Part shown: one piece after another, positions 36,076 to 46,312 of the stretch | Layout: each line of letters starts with the position of its first letter | Position numbering within the stretch: the first letter of the stretch is position 1 | Origin: Flavivirga spongiicola | Lineage (GTDB): Bacteria > Bacteroidota > Bacteroidia > Flavobacteriales > Flavobacteriaceae | Length of the DNA: 64,000 nt | Direction of reading: 5' to 3' | Assembly: GCF_030540825.1 (NCBI RefSeq) | Contig: NZ_JAUOEO010000001.1 | Coordinates: 2,081,001 to 2,145,000 of the forward strand | Notes under the pieces: model-generated | Seen by the model: the letters and a program-made list of their open reading frames with translations, nothing else | The model's database searches: none | Told to the model about the DNA's origin: nothing | Made by a program: the position numbers and the translations under genes

Positions 36076-38182
36076 TTACTAAATTCATCATTACTACTGA
36101 GAATGCTGCTAATCCTGAGATCAATGTTGCAACCTTTATTACATAAGAATATTTGTCTAATATGTATTTGATGTCTTTTTCAAGTCTAGAAAGAATAGTC
36201 TTTTTATTAGACTCTTCAATTTTTACATTTTTCCATTCTGATTTATATTTTATCCAAAGGCCATAAAGAATTAAAAGTACTAAGGAAGAGAATACCACTA
36301 GAAAAATTATTTTTAAAAAGGGGTAAGTATTTGCTAAAAACATTGCTAAAATCCCAATGAAAGAACCAGTAAAAAGAGATATTAGCGATTGGTTTGTTTG
36401 TCTTAACATTATTATTATGACAATAGTTGAAAGTAATACATAAAAAACAACAATATATGAATTAAAGTACCAATCGTGATTGTTATGCAAATACTTTAAA
36501 CTAAGAAATGAAAATCCAGTTGAAAGTATAATAGGAATAATTATAGGTACAGTTAATAGATAAAACTCAATATAAACTCTACCTATATTTTCTCTTAATC
36601 GAGATTTAAAATCTCTAATAAACCAATAAGAAAAAGTCAAAAGAAGTGTATTGATAGACAACAATATTAGTGCAAGAAATTTTTGAGAAAAACCTTGTTT
36701 ATATGAAAATATTTCTCCAAAAACTTTTTCTGATAAATCAAGGTGCCAGTTTTCTGTTAATGTAATTGACAAAATTGGAATAATGTACGCTATCGAGAGA
36801 ACAATTAACCCTATTTTAGCCCCCTTAGCCGTACCGTAAAATGTAATTATAAGAACCATAAGGAATGCAATGATTATACAAAATGTTGACAGGAAAAGTA
36901 TTTTATTTGAAACCCAACTAATCGTATCAGATTTTGTAAAATTAAACCTAATAAGTTCAATTACATTTGGGTCTTCTATTTGAAATTCATATTTATGTGC
37001 GTTTATTTTATGAATTTTAATATGACTATAAAATTTGGAAAATTTTTTATTAAAGATTAAATCATTTGAAAGCTGTAAATTGATTTTACTGACAGGATGA
37101 AAAACCTTAAAATCAAAGTTTGACCAATCAGTGCTATTATTTCGAAGTGCTGATTTGTAGGAGACCTTAATATTTATTGTCTCTGATTCTTGTATAGTAT
37201 CGTTAAATTTAATACTAAGGATTTCATTTTTTTGATGTCTCTCATGCTTAATTTTAAATTTTTTTTCTGGATTAATTCTGGTTTCGAATTCAATTTCATT
37301 ACCAGTTGAAAGAGAGATCGGTAGCTTAATACTATTACATCTTTTATTAAAATTAATCTCAAAATTTTGACGGATATTTACATTATCTTTTGAAAGAACT
37401 TTGATGCTTAATTGTGATGATATCAATTTATAATCATCATATTCATTATGATATTTTTTTAAACGATCGTACGTTTTGTATTTAATAGAATGATGATACA
37501 AAAAATAAAAATAATCTCGTAATAATCCATTATTTAATTCTTTGTGAATTGTTGATATGTTTTTGGCATATTTTGACCTTAAGTAATTACCATTTTTAGC
37601 ATTATCAACATTATTGTAATTTGCTTTCAATGCTTTGTCAAAATCACCTCTTATTTCGAAAACTTTAGATAAATTATAGTTATAGTTTTGATAATCTTTT
37701 TCACTTATACTATCAACAAATTGGGTTACCCAGGTTTCATCCACTCTATCTAATTTCATCTCTAATAAACGTGATAAAATTATATGATTATTTTCTATGT
37801 CAGTTAGTTTACTTAAGTATGTAGAAGCTTCTTCGTAAGAGCCTTGATCATGAATTATTTTTGCTAAAAGAGAATGAAAATCATAATTGCCTGGGTTTTT
37901 ATCTAATTCATTTTCAAGATATGGTATCAATTTTAAATTAAAACCCATACGATGAGATTCAATTATTACATCATTAATTTCATCTTTTGCAATCTTGTTT
38001 TTTTTTAAAATATCATCAATACAATTGTAATATTCGTGGAATGCTTCATGATAGTGGTTCTTTTTTTTATATAATAAATCAAGATTAGAGTCATTACTGC
38101 AGCCTCCAAAAATTAGTAATAATATAATTATTATTAACAACTGTAATGGTTTAGTAAAAATGAAATGAGTTGGATTATTCAT
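36071..38182 (-). CDS. Unrecognised TPR-like multi-pass membrane lipoprotein
   Basis: A 703-residue protein. The N-terminus has a hydrophobic run ending LLLIFGGCSND, a lipoprotein signal with Cys28. Residues about 40-260 are helical in TPR-like pairs (LAKIIHDQGSYEEASTYLSKL, LSKVFEIRGDFDKALKANYN). A beta-rich part follows, then eight or so membrane helices between about 435 and 690. This periplasmic helical head on a membrane body is unusual, and I find no known family. It is Lys/Asn/Ile-rich compared with neighbours and displaced a gene remnant at its 3' side, which suggests recent acquisition. Confidence 0.7.
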   Translation of the reverse strand: MNNPTHFIFTKPLQLLIIIILLLIFGGCSNDSNLDLLYKKKNHYHEAFHEYYNCIDDILKKNKIAKDEINDVIIESHRMGFNLKLIPYLENELDKNPGNYDFHSLLAKIIHDQGSYEEASTYLSKLTDIENNHIILSRLLEMKLDRVDETWVTQFVDSISEKDYQNYNYNLSKVFEIRGDFDKALKANYNNVDNAKNGNYLRSKYAKNISTIHKELNNGLLRDYFYFLYHHSIKYKTYDRLKKYHNEYDDYKLISSQLSIKVLSKDNVNIRQNFEINFNKRCNSIKLPISLSTGNEIEFETRINPEKKFKIKHERHQKNEILSIKFNDTIQESETINIKVSYKSALRNNSTDWSNFDFKVFHPVSKINLQLSNDLIFNKKFSKFYSHIKIHKINAHKYEFQIEDPNVIELIRFNFTKSDTISWVSNKILFLSTFCIIIAFLMVLIITFYGTAKGAKIGLIVLSIAYIIPILSITLTENWHLDLSEKVFGEIFSYKQGFSQKFLALILLSINTLLLTFSYWFIRDFKSRLRENIGRVYIEFYLLTVPIIIPIILSTGFSFLSLKYLHNNHDWYFNSYIVVFYVLLSTIVIIIMLRQTNQSLISLFTGSFIGILAMFLANTYPFLKIIFLVVFSSLVLLILYGLWIKYKSEWKNVKIEESNKKTILSRLEKDIKYILDKYSYVIKVATLISGLAAFSVVMMNLVK

Positions 38183-38401
38183 ATGATGTCTTTTATAATA
38201 AAAACAACATATGGATTGGTTGGGTAGTATTTTTTCTCTAAAATATGATTTTTTGTCATACTGAATAAAGAGTATACCTACATCATTCTAATACCAAAAC
38301 AGAGAAATAAGGGGTTTAAGTCTACTAAAAACCTGAACGCCCTTAAAAGAATCTTGAAGGTTTATCCTAAAAAGATCTCTGTAAAATCAAATCGTTTAGA
38401 A

Positions 38402-38428
38402 TAAAAAAACCTCTTTGTAAAAAGAGGT
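38402..38428 (-). terminator. Terminator after the M1 peptidase gene
   Basis: Perfect 8-bp arms ACCTCTTT (38409-38416) and AAAGAGGT (38421-38428), with an A run on the plus strand to the left that reads as a T run on the minus strand. The rest of 38183-38469 shows no gene. Confidence 0.75.
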
Positions 38429-38469
38429 CTTAAAATTTTATTAAATAGATTATTCAAAATGAAATCAAT

Positions 38470-40290
38470 CTATTTAACATTATTCTTTTTATCCACATCC
38501 GCCATCATCCCTTTAGGGTCAATTTGAACACTTTTAACAGCTTTAGAAGCCTCAAAAGTGTAAGTAGGATATGCCCAGGCCCAATCTGCTTTTAAAGTAG
38601 CTGAGGTTGGTTTTTCTCCACGCATCATTTGTAAAGGGATATAAAAGTCTTCGGTAGTATCATCCGTATAAGTTACTGTTACATCTATTGGCATTGGCAT
38701 CTGACCTATGCGCTCTAATGTGATGTTTTTTTCTTCAATATTTTTCACACCATAATCAATAGTATTAGTGGTTTGTGCAAAATCCATTAAGTACCAATCC
38801 AGTTCTAAACCAGATACTTTTTCGGCAGAACGGATAATACTATTAGGTGTTGGGTGTTTAAAAGCAAAATCGTTAAAATATTTTTTTATGGTTTTCTTTA
38901 AATTGTCTTCACCAATAATATAACCTAGCTGCGCTAAAAATACAGAGCCTTTGCTATATGCAGAAATACCATAGGCTTGATTATAATGATAACGATCTGC
39001 ATGCGTAGTAAGTGGCTGTTCTCTATCAGATTTAGCCAAATAAATATAACTTCCATAAGCACCGGCAACAGGGTTTTTTCTGTTACGACTCATAACTTCA
39101 TTTTCAGCTAATTCGCTAATATATGAGGTAAAACCTTCGTCCATCCATTCGTGCTTAGCCTCATTAGTAGCCAATAAGAATTGAAACCACGTGTGTGCCA
39201 TTTCGTGTGCTGTAACACCAACTAAACTTCCAAAACTACGGTTTCCTGTTATTAAGGTACACATAGCATATTCCATACCACCATCACCGCCTTGGATAAC
39301 AGAATACTGCTTATAAGGGTATGTGCCAATGTGTTCGCTAAAATATTTCATAAGCGCTGCTGTTTTTGGCTGTAATTTTTTCCAGCTTTCCTTCTTTTCT
39401 GCATCTAAGGTGCTTTTATAGTAGAAGTTTAACAACGGACCATTTGGAATTTGTAGTGTATCGTGGATATAGTCCGGGTCTGCAGCCCAGGTAAAATCGT
39501 GTACTTTTGGTGCCTTATAATGCCATGTTATTTTACCATTATTGGCTGTTGCATCAGGGTTTTGTAGGTAACCGGTACCACCAACAACATAAGTTTTATC
39601 AATGGTTAGTTTAACATCAAAGTCTCCCCAAACCCCGTGAAACTCACGTCCAATATATGGGTCGGCATGCCATCCTTCAAAATCGTATTCTGCTAATTTT
39701 GGATACCATTGTGTCATAGACAAGGCAACACCTTCCCTACTGTTTCTTCCAGAACGACGTATTTGAACAGGGACTTGTGCATCAAAAACCATATTGAAGG
39801 TAACACTTTCCCCCGGTTGTATCGGTTTCGCTAAATCGACTTCTAAAACAGTTCCCACCGTTTCGTGTTTTAAAACTGTGCCGTTTTGTTTTAATGAATT
39901 AACTTTTATATAACCTATTTCATTAGGCTTCAATTTACTAATGCGGTCTCCAACTCTTGAGTCCGGATCTGCAATGGTGCGAGAACGCACATCCATTTCA
40001 CTTCCTGGCTGAAAAGCGTTAAAGTATAAATGGTAATACACTCGGTTTAATACATCGGGTGAGTTATTGGTATATACCAAGGTTTGATTCCCTTTATATT
40101 GATACGTATTTACATCCATATCAATTTCCATTTTATAATCTACATGTTGTTGCCAATACGTATTTGACGCTTGCGAAGTTTGGGTTTGTGGCGTCGTTAC
40201 AGCAGGTACTTTTGGAGGAGTCATATTTTTTGAACTACTACAAGAAATAAAGACGCCTAAGCTTAAAACAGAAAAAAAGAATCGTTTCAT
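38470..40290 (-). CDS. M1 family metallopeptidase, lipoprotein
   Basis: A 606-residue aminopeptidase-type enzyme anchored as a lipoprotein (VLSLGVFISCSSSK, Cys17). The zinc site is HEMAHTW (His362, Glu363, His366) with the third ligand Glu385 in WMDEGFTSY, the standard HExxH-18-E spacing. GGDGGMEYAM replaces the usual GAMEN exopeptidase motif. It probably trims peptides in the periplasm for uptake. Confidence 0.93.
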   Translation of the reverse strand: MKRFFFSVLSLGVFISCSSSKNMTPPKVPAVTTPQTQTSQASNTYWQQHVDYKMEIDMDVNTYQYKGNQTLVYTNNSPDVLNRVYYHLYFNAFQPGSEMDVRSRTIADPDSRVGDRISKLKPNEIGYIKVNSLKQNGTVLKHETVGTVLEVDLAKPIQPGESVTFNMVFDAQVPVQIRRSGRNSREGVALSMTQWYPKLAEYDFEGWHADPYIGREFHGVWGDFDVKLTIDKTYVVGGTGYLQNPDATANNGKITWHYKAPKVHDFTWAADPDYIHDTLQIPNGPLLNFYYKSTLDAEKKESWKKLQPKTAALMKYFSEHIGTYPYKQYSVIQGGDGGMEYAMCTLITGNRSFGSLVGVTAHEMAHTWFQFLLATNEAKHEWMDEGFTSYISELAENEVMSRNRKNPVAGAYGSYIYLAKSDREQPLTTHADRYHYNQAYGISAYSKGSVFLAQLGYIIGEDNLKKTIKKYFNDFAFKHPTPNSIIRSAEKVSGLELDWYLMDFAQTTNTIDYGVKNIEEKNITLERIGQMPMPIDVTVTYTDDTTEDFYIPLQMMRGEKPTSATLKADWAWAYPTYTFEASKAVKSVQIDPKGMMADVDKKNNVK

Positions 40291-40314
40291 AGTATAAAAT
40301 ATTGGGTTAAAAAA

Positions 40315-40460
40315 GGCGCTCTAAAGCGTGTCATTCAGAACATTATCGAAAACAAAATATATTTGTTTGAAGATACAAAGTGAAGCTGAAGAAGAATCTG
40401 TTTAATTTAAACAGATTGCCACAGTCGTACCTCCTTCGCAATGACATTTTTTAGAGAGCC
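40315..40460. repeat. Dispersed palindromic element (family D), copy 4
   Basis: GGCGCTCTAAA at the left and TTTAGAGAGCC at the right are imperfect inverted ends; inside are GTGTCATTCAGAACATTATC and, inverted, CGTACCTCCTTCGCAATGAC. It separates the M1 and S8 peptidase genes. Confidence 0.7.
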
Positions 40461-40480
40461 TTCTATTCATTTAATTAATA

Positions 40481-42088
40481 TTATTTAGACATTTTAGACG
40501 CCATAATTAAAGCATTATAAGCATTAACCATTTTAGACGATTTTGTTAAATCAGCAAAAGGTCTTACATCATCAGTATTACCACCAACAACCACTTTTGT
40601 TTTTACAGCTAAACCAGAATCCATAAGTATTTGCTTTACTTGAGCCGCACTTAATTTTGGATAGTAAGAACGAATTAAAGCAGCAACACCAGCAACAGCA
40701 GGAGCCGCCATAGACGTTCCACCTTTAGTATCATATTCGTTTTCTGGTGTTGTAGAATATACTTTAGCTCCGGGAGCAAAAACATCTACATTTTGCTTTC
40801 CATAATTAGAAAAACCAGCAATCAATCCAGAACCATACTTTGGAGCTAAAGCACCAACTCTTATGTAAGTATCTGAAACTTCTTGACCATTTATATTGTC
40901 ATCAGGGAAATTAGGCTCCGTATCTACATCTTTGCTATCATTTCCGGCAGCGTGTACAATAAGCACATCATTTTTTCCTGCATAAGCAATAGCATCACGT
41001 ACCCAATCACTATGTGGTGAGTAACTTTTACCAAAACTTCCATTTATAATTTGTGCGCCATTATCAACAGCATATCTAATAGCCAGAGCGACGTCTTTAT
41101 CGTACTCATCGCCATTTGGTACGGTTCTTATACTCATAAGAGCCACATTATTTGCTACGCCATTGGCCCCTTTGCCATTATTACGTTCTGCAGCAATAAT
41201 ACCTGCTACGTGTGTACCATGACTTTCACTTTTCTTAACGGGTTTTACATTACCATTACCATAAGAAGTACTAGACATGTCGTCTGGATTATCACCAGTA
41301 GTACGCCCTTTAAACGTTTTGTTTAGGTTATAATTTAATCTTTCATTGATACTTTCTATCCCTTTAGAGATTTCTTTTTTAGCATCAGCAAGAGAGTCCA
41401 TACCATTACTAAACATGTATTTAGCTACCTGTACAGCTTGTTTAAGAGTTTCATCTTCTGTTTTGATAGCATTCACTTCTGCTTTGGTATAATCTTCCTT
41501 TCCAAAGTGTTTAGCTAAAGTGGCATCAGCAGATTTTATTTGTTGAAAGATCTGTTCGTAGTTTCCTTTGTAACCTGAATATTTTTGATATTCTTTATCG
41601 TACTCGGTTAGTGCTCTGCTATAGTCAGGGTTGCTAGTATCTCCCTGAGCTAAAATTCTAACGAACTCCAATTGCTCATCATAGCCATCACCTAAAAAAT
41701 TCCATCCATGTATATCGTCTATATAGCCATTATTATCATCATCTTTTCCATTGTTTGGCTTCTCTTTTGTATTGGTCCATAATACATCATCTAAATCTTC
41801 ATGGTCAATATCAATTCCAGAATCTATAACTGCTACAATAACTTTTTTACCTTTTTTGTTTTTGATAATTTCAGCATAAGCCTTATCAACACTCATTCCT
41901 GGAATGGTATCTTTTACCAAATCCAAATGCCCCCAATTGTGCTTTTCTGCTTTAGTTAGTTCTGTAACCTTTAAAGGCGTATTATCAATATTCTCTACAG
42001 GTGTTGATAGGATTCCTGCTGTACTACCACATCCTGAGATTAGTATAGCTGCAAAGGCAGAAGCTGTTATTGTCTTAATTGTTTTCAT
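40481..42088 (-). CDS. S8 family subtilisin-like serine peptidase, lipoprotein
   Basis: A 535-residue lipoprotein (AFAAILISGCGSTAG, Cys20). The catalytic triad is Asp89 in VAVIDSGIDID, His290 in SHGTHVAGI and Ser459 in GTSMAAPAVAG. About 200 residues separate Asp and His, against about 30 in subtilisin; this charged helical insert is typical of a Bacteroidota subgroup. There is no obvious pro-domain beyond the first about 80 residues. It probably degrades periplasmic or surface proteins. Confidence 0.93.
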   Translation of the reverse strand: MKTIKTITASAFAAILISGCGSTAGILSTPVENIDNTPLKVTELTKAEKHNWGHLDLVKDTIPGMSVDKAYAEIIKNKKGKKVIVAVIDSGIDIDHEDLDDVLWTNTKEKPNNGKDDDNNGYIDDIHGWNFLGDGYDEQLEFVRILAQGDTSNPDYSRALTEYDKEYQKYSGYKGNYEQIFQQIKSADATLAKHFGKEDYTKAEVNAIKTEDETLKQAVQVAKYMFSNGMDSLADAKKEISKGIESINERLNYNLNKTFKGRTTGDNPDDMSSTSYGNGNVKPVKKSESHGTHVAGIIAAERNNGKGANGVANNVALMSIRTVPNGDEYDKDVALAIRYAVDNGAQIINGSFGKSYSPHSDWVRDAIAYAGKNDVLIVHAAGNDSKDVDTEPNFPDDNINGQEVSDTYIRVGALAPKYGSGLIAGFSNYGKQNVDVFAPGAKVYSTTPENEYDTKGGTSMAAPAVAGVAALIRSYYPKLSAAQVKQILMDSGLAVKTKVVVGGNTDDVRPFADLTKSSKMVNAYNALIMASKMSK

Positions 42089-42114
42089 GTTTTAATTTTA
42101 GTCTTAAATTTTGT

Positions 42115-42975
42115 TTAGTTAAATATATCTTGAGTCGTATAGGTATTCTTTAGCCTCACTCCTTTTTCTGTTTTTTGTACAGTGATTATTTCATTATAGG
42201 CATCGTGCTCTAAAAACAAGTAGTAATTATTTTCGGCTGCGATGTTAAGGAATTTTTCTTTTTCGTTAATAGATAACAAGGGTCTGGTATCGTAACCCAT
42301 AACGTAAGGAAGTGGTAAATGCCCGGCAGTAGGCAATAAGTCTGCCATAAAAGCGATGGTTTTATCCTTATATTTAATAAGCGGAATCATTTGCTTATCG
42401 GTATGGCCATTAGCAAAAAAGATATCGAAACCAAGTTCTGAATTATTAAGTAAATCGTCTTTTGGAAGCGATGTGAACTTTAGTTGCCCACTTTCTTCTA
42501 TAGGAATAATATTTTCTCTTAAAAAAGATGCTTTTTCGCGTCTATTGGGTTGTGTTGCCCACAACCAATGATCTTTATTACTCCAAAAGTGCGCATTTTT
42601 AAAAGCAGGTTCGTATCCTGTTTTATCCTTATTCCATTGAACACTACCTCCGCAATGATCAAAATGTAAATGTGTCAGGAAAACATCAGTGATATCGTCT
42701 GGATGAAAACCATGTGCTTTAAGAGAACCTTTTAAAGTATGATTTCCCCAGAGATAATAATAACTAAAGAACTTTTCAGATTGTTTATTGCCCATGCCAT
42801 TATCTATTAATATGAGTCTGTTACCATCTTCAATGAGTAAACAACGTGTTGCAAGCTCAATCATATTATTAGCATCGGCAGGATTCGTTTTTTGCCATAA
42901 TGATTTAGGCACAACACCAAACATAGCACCGCCATCAAGTTTTAGATTTCCTGCATTTATGGGAAATAAGTTCAT
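42115..42975 (-). CDS. MBL-fold metallo-hydrolase
   Basis: A 286-residue soluble protein. The metal motif THLHFDHCGG (near residue 115) is the HxHxDH signature; later ligands are His in FANGHTDKQM and His in FLEHDAYNE. The overall layout (IDNGMGNK, HFWSNKDHW) fits the lactonase/AHL-lactonase-like branch of the family, though substrate cannot be fixed. No signal peptide. It lies 26 bp upstream of the S8 gene on the same strand. Confidence 0.88.
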   Translation of the reverse strand: MNLFPINAGNLKLDGGAMFGVVPKSLWQKTNPADANNMIELATRCLLIEDGNRLILIDNGMGNKQSEKFFSYYYLWGNHTLKGSLKAHGFHPDDITDVFLTHLHFDHCGGSVQWNKDKTGYEPAFKNAHFWSNKDHWLWATQPNRREKASFLRENIIPIEESGQLKFTSLPKDDLLNNSELGFDIFFANGHTDKQMIPLIKYKDKTIAFMADLLPTAGHLPLPYVMGYDTRPLLSINEKEKFLNIAAENNYYLFLEHDAYNEIITVQKTEKGVRLKNTYTTQDIFN

Positions 42976-43108
42976 AGACGGTAAAATTAAACAAATCGCA
43001 ATAAAAACAGTTGTTTGTTAAGGATTTATTAAGAAAATTTCTATAAATAATTTATTGCAAGAAAAAGTTTTGTGTTAATTTCGCAGTTATATTTAATCAG
43101 CCTATTAG

Positions 43109-43483
43109 TTGAAACTATATCCATTTATTTTATTTTTTGCTTTTGCTTTAAGGCCAGCTTATAATATGGGGTATGTGGCGTATTTTCAACTTAACATAGA
43201 TTATATTATTGAAACCTACTGTGTTAATAAAGAAAAGCCAGAATTACAATGTAATGGTAAATGCCATTTAGCAAATCAATTGACTGTAAATTCGGTTGAT
43301 GATTCTGAAGGTACTTCATTTTTGGACTCGATCTTCGAGGCTTTTATTCCTGTTTATTTTCATAAAAACAACGCTTATTTTTGTTTAGAGCAGCCTCCTA
43401 TTTCGGTTAAAAATAATTGGAACTACCATAATACGTTTACCAATTTAACTACGGATATTTTAATCCCGCCTCCTCAGGCTTAA
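43109..43483 (+). CDS. Small cysteine-containing protein of a metal-uptake locus
   Basis: A 124-residue protein with a hydrophobic N-terminus (LYPFILFFAFALRPAYNMGY) likely to be a signal or membrane segment; the start appears to be TTG. The core YCVNKEKPELQCNGKCHLANQL has a CxGKCH cluster that could bind metal. Proteins of this kind commonly precede TonB-dependent receptor genes in Bacteroidota. Here the receptor follows after a family D repeat, then a PepSY protein, so a role in iron, haem or copper handling is likely but inferred. Confidence 0.65.
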   Translation: MKLYPFILFFAFALRPAYNMGYVAYFQLNIDYIIETYCVNKEKPELQCNGKCHLANQLTVNSVDDSEGTSFLDSIFEAFIPVYFHKNNAYFCLEQPPISVKNNWNYHNTFTNLTTDILIPPPQA

Positions 43484-43506
43484 TAACTTTTTTTAGTTTT
43501 TAGAAC

Positions 43507-43681
43507 AAGGCTGTTTAAAAGTGCCATTCTGAATATTACCGAGAAACAAAATATATTTTGTTTAGAAGGTAGCAGCGAAGCTGTGAAAAATCTCTAGAAA
43601 TACGATGTATTGATTTATAATAACATAAGATTCTTCGCTTTGCTCTGAATGACAAAATATGACACTTTTTAGATTGCCTCA
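43507..43681. repeat. Dispersed palindromic element (family D), copy 5
   Basis: The left end AAGGCTGTTTAAAAGTG and the right end CACTTTTTAGATTGCCTCA are imperfect inverted matches. Inside are GCCATTCTGAATATTACC and, inverted, ATTCTTCGCTTTGCTCTGAA. It fills most of the 300 bp between the small cysteine protein and the TonB receptor. Confidence 0.7.
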
Positions 43682-43784
43682 GTTGTCCATTCCATAAATT
43701 AAATTTTATTACATACAACCCGTATGGTTTTATGAATCATGCGTTGGTGATATCTAATACTTAAAACACTAATCATTAGTACAA

Positions 43785-46124
43785 ATGAAAAACATACTAG
43801 TGCTTGTAACTTTTTTTGCAAGCTTATGCGTGTATGCGCAAAACAAATACAACGGAAAAGTTGTAGATGTTAATAATCAACCATTGGCACAAGCCACCAT
43901 TCAGTCCCAAATTAATTTACAAAATGCGGTTGTTTCAGATAGCCATGGCGAATTTTCAATTTCTTTAGAAGAAGATACTGGTGTTGTTATCAAGTTTATA
44001 GGGTACCAAACAGTTACTAAAACCCTTTCAAAAGGAGAGAATATTATTGTGCTTGCTTATAACGATGAAGCTTTGGAAGAAGTGGTTATTTCGGCAAGTA
44101 GGGAAACTCAAAAAAGGAAAGAAGTTCCAGCTTCCATTTCGGTCATAGCCTCTAAGAATATTACAGAGACTAAAGCTTTTGGGATAGACCAATTGGTAAA
44201 CAATGTTCCGGGCGTTTTAATGTCTACCTCCAGAGCTGCCAGTAACGAGCAGCATTTTATGTCTGTACGTTCTCCAATATCTACCAAATCACTGTTTTTA
44301 TATGTTGAAGATGGATTACCAGTTCGTCCAACAGCGGTTTTTAATCATAATGCCCTTTTAGAAATGAATGACGTTGCCTTTCATCGTTTAGAGGTTTTAA
44401 AAGGACCGGCATCCAGTATTTATGGAAGCGAAGCTATTGGAGGTAGTTTTAACTTTATTACTAAAAACCCTACCAGAGATTTTTCCGGACATGCCGGATT
44501 TCAAATTAATGACATGGGATTAACGCGTTATGAATTAGAGCTCTCTAAGTATGCCAACGAAAAGGTTGGCTTTTATATTGGTGTGCAATCTACACAACGT
44601 AATGATGGTCCTGTAGAGCATAGTGATTATGAAAAATTCGCATTAACATTTAAAAATGTGAATCATTTGTCATCCACATTAAACTGGACAAACGTGTTCG
44701 ATATTATTGATTACCGGTCAGATATGGCAGGATCTATAAGTGAGTCAGATTATTCTGGAGGGAATTATGAAAGTGATCAAACCTTTACCAAACGAGCCGC
44801 TTTTTCTTTTAGGTTTAGAAGTACCTTAGATAAAATCTGGAATGCCCAAAATAAAACGGCATTCAACTTTGTTTTTAGAAAAAATGAAATGGGACAAACG
44901 CCGTCTTACCGCATTAGGCAGTTTAGAAACAGTGGCCAATTAACGGGTTTTGGAAGTGGTGAAATTAATGAAAATTCATTTTCAAGCGTTGTCGGTTTAG
45001 TGCAGCATAAAATAGATTTCGATTTCGCAAAATCTACATTAATTGTCGGATCTTCGTTAGACTATTCTCCACAAGATTATGTCGCCGAAACAATTGCTGT
45101 AATGGTTGATACTGCCACAGGTCAAAATACAGGATACACATTAAATTCCGGTGATTATATTCTTAATTATGATGCGAGTATTTTAAACTATGCGGGCTAT
45201 TTTCAGTATGAGATCAACCCCATTGAAGCATTAAAAGTAACAGCATCTTTACGATATGACGGTTTTGAGTACGATTATAATAATTTAGTTGATGGCGTGG
45301 CTGGCCCTAAGGATTCTAAAAACACTTACAGGAATGTATCGCCAAAATTAGGAGCAAATTATAACCTGACTGAAAAGCTTGGATTGTATGCTAATTACTC
45401 TAACGGATTTACGCCGCCACAAACATCCACTTTATATCGTAATAGTTTTGTTGGGGTTGGTGGCGATGTGTTCGATCTAAAACCGAGCAGTTATGATAAT
45501 TTTGAAATAGGCACTTATTTGAGACTCTCAAATACTTTAAAAGCAGATGTTGCGGTCTATCTTTTAGAAGGGAAGAATACACTTGTTACATTACGTGATG
45601 AAAATGATGAATTCTTTAATGCCAATGTAGGGAAAACACGTTCTTATGGTCTAGAGTATGGCATAAAATATAGCCCGGTTGAAACATTAACTATTAGCCA
45701 TAACGGAAGCTTTGCTAAGCACAGGTATGTCGATTTTTTCGATAGAGGGGTTGATTATTCTAACACCGATAGGGAAACGGCTCCTAAACTTTTAGGAACT
45801 TCTAAAATTGCTTATAGACCTCAGGCCATTAAAGGGCTTTTATTAAGTGTGACGCACGAATTAGTTGGTAAATATAATACCAGTTTTGAAGATCAAATAG
45901 ATCATGGTGATGGCACTTTCGATACTGCTATTTACGACGGGCACAATGTGTTTAATGCTTTGGTGTCTTATAATGCGAAACATTTTGAAGTTTGGGCACA
46001 TGCGTTAAACATCTTTGATGAGCTATATGCTGCTAGAGCGAGTTATAACAGGTTTAGAAGAGAAAACGGTTATGTGATAGGCAACCCTAGAGCTTTTCAT
46101 CTTGGAGTAAAGTATAAATTTTAA
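43785..46124 (+). CDS. TonB-dependent outer-membrane receptor
   Basis: A 779-residue receptor with a Sec signal peptide (MKNILVLVTFFASLCVYAQ). Residues about 20-95 form a carboxypeptidase-regulatory-like domain (YNGKVVDVNNQPLAQATIQS). The plug domain starts near EEVVISASRETQKRKEVPASISVI and includes VLKGPASSIYGSEAIGG. The barrel ends in HLGVKYKF with the C-terminal Phe. With the PepSY gene downstream it suggests siderophore, haem or copper-complex uptake. Confidence 0.93.
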   Translation: MKNILVLVTFFASLCVYAQNKYNGKVVDVNNQPLAQATIQSQINLQNAVVSDSHGEFSISLEEDTGVVIKFIGYQTVTKTLSKGENIIVLAYNDEALEEVVISASRETQKRKEVPASISVIASKNITETKAFGIDQLVNNVPGVLMSTSRAASNEQHFMSVRSPISTKSLFLYVEDGLPVRPTAVFNHNALLEMNDVAFHRLEVLKGPASSIYGSEAIGGSFNFITKNPTRDFSGHAGFQINDMGLTRYELELSKYANEKVGFYIGVQSTQRNDGPVEHSDYEKFALTFKNVNHLSSTLNWTNVFDIIDYRSDMAGSISESDYSGGNYESDQTFTKRAAFSFRFRSTLDKIWNAQNKTAFNFVFRKNEMGQTPSYRIRQFRNSGQLTGFGSGEINENSFSSVVGLVQHKIDFDFAKSTLIVGSSLDYSPQDYVAETIAVMVDTATGQNTGYTLNSGDYILNYDASILNYAGYFQYEINPIEALKVTASLRYDGFEYDYNNLVDGVAGPKDSKNTYRNVSPKLGANYNLTEKLGLYANYSNGFTPPQTSTLYRNSFVGVGGDVFDLKPSSYDNFEIGTYLRLSNTLKADVAVYLLEGKNTLVTLRDENDEFFNANVGKTRSYGLEYGIKYSPVETLTISHNGSFAKHRYVDFFDRGVDYSNTDRETAPKLLGTSKIAYRPQAIKGLLLSVTHELVGKYNTSFEDQIDHGDGTFDTAIYDGHNVFNALVSYNAKHFEVWAHALNIFDELYAARASYNRFRRENGYVIGNPRAFHLGVKYKF

Positions 46125-46130
46125 TCATAA

Positions 46131-46295
46131 AGTGGCTGTCTAAAGACTGTCATTCAGAACGAAGTGAACCTGCCTGCCTGCCTGCCGGCAGGGAATCTCT
46201 TTGAAATTTAATGTCATTCTGAGAACCTGTTTAATTTTAGATTCAATTTATAAGATTCCTGCCTTCGCAGGAATGACAGTCTTTAGACAACCACT
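46131..46295. repeat. Dispersed palindromic element (family D), copy 6
   Basis: The ends (46131-46154 and 46272-46295) are 24-bp inverted repeats with one mismatch. Inside are CCTGCCTGCCTGCC and CTTCGCAGGAATGACAG. A 55-bp part (46148-46202) recurs perfectly inverted at 47662-47716 on the other side of the PepSY gene. Confidence 0.8.
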
Positions 46296-46312
46296 TTTAA
46301 TCCTTTTAAACC

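Noticed and set aside
38489..38497. TTATCCACA as a second DnaA box
   Set aside because: It falls inside the 3' coding part of the M1 peptidase gene and far from the AT-rich spacer; taken as chance.
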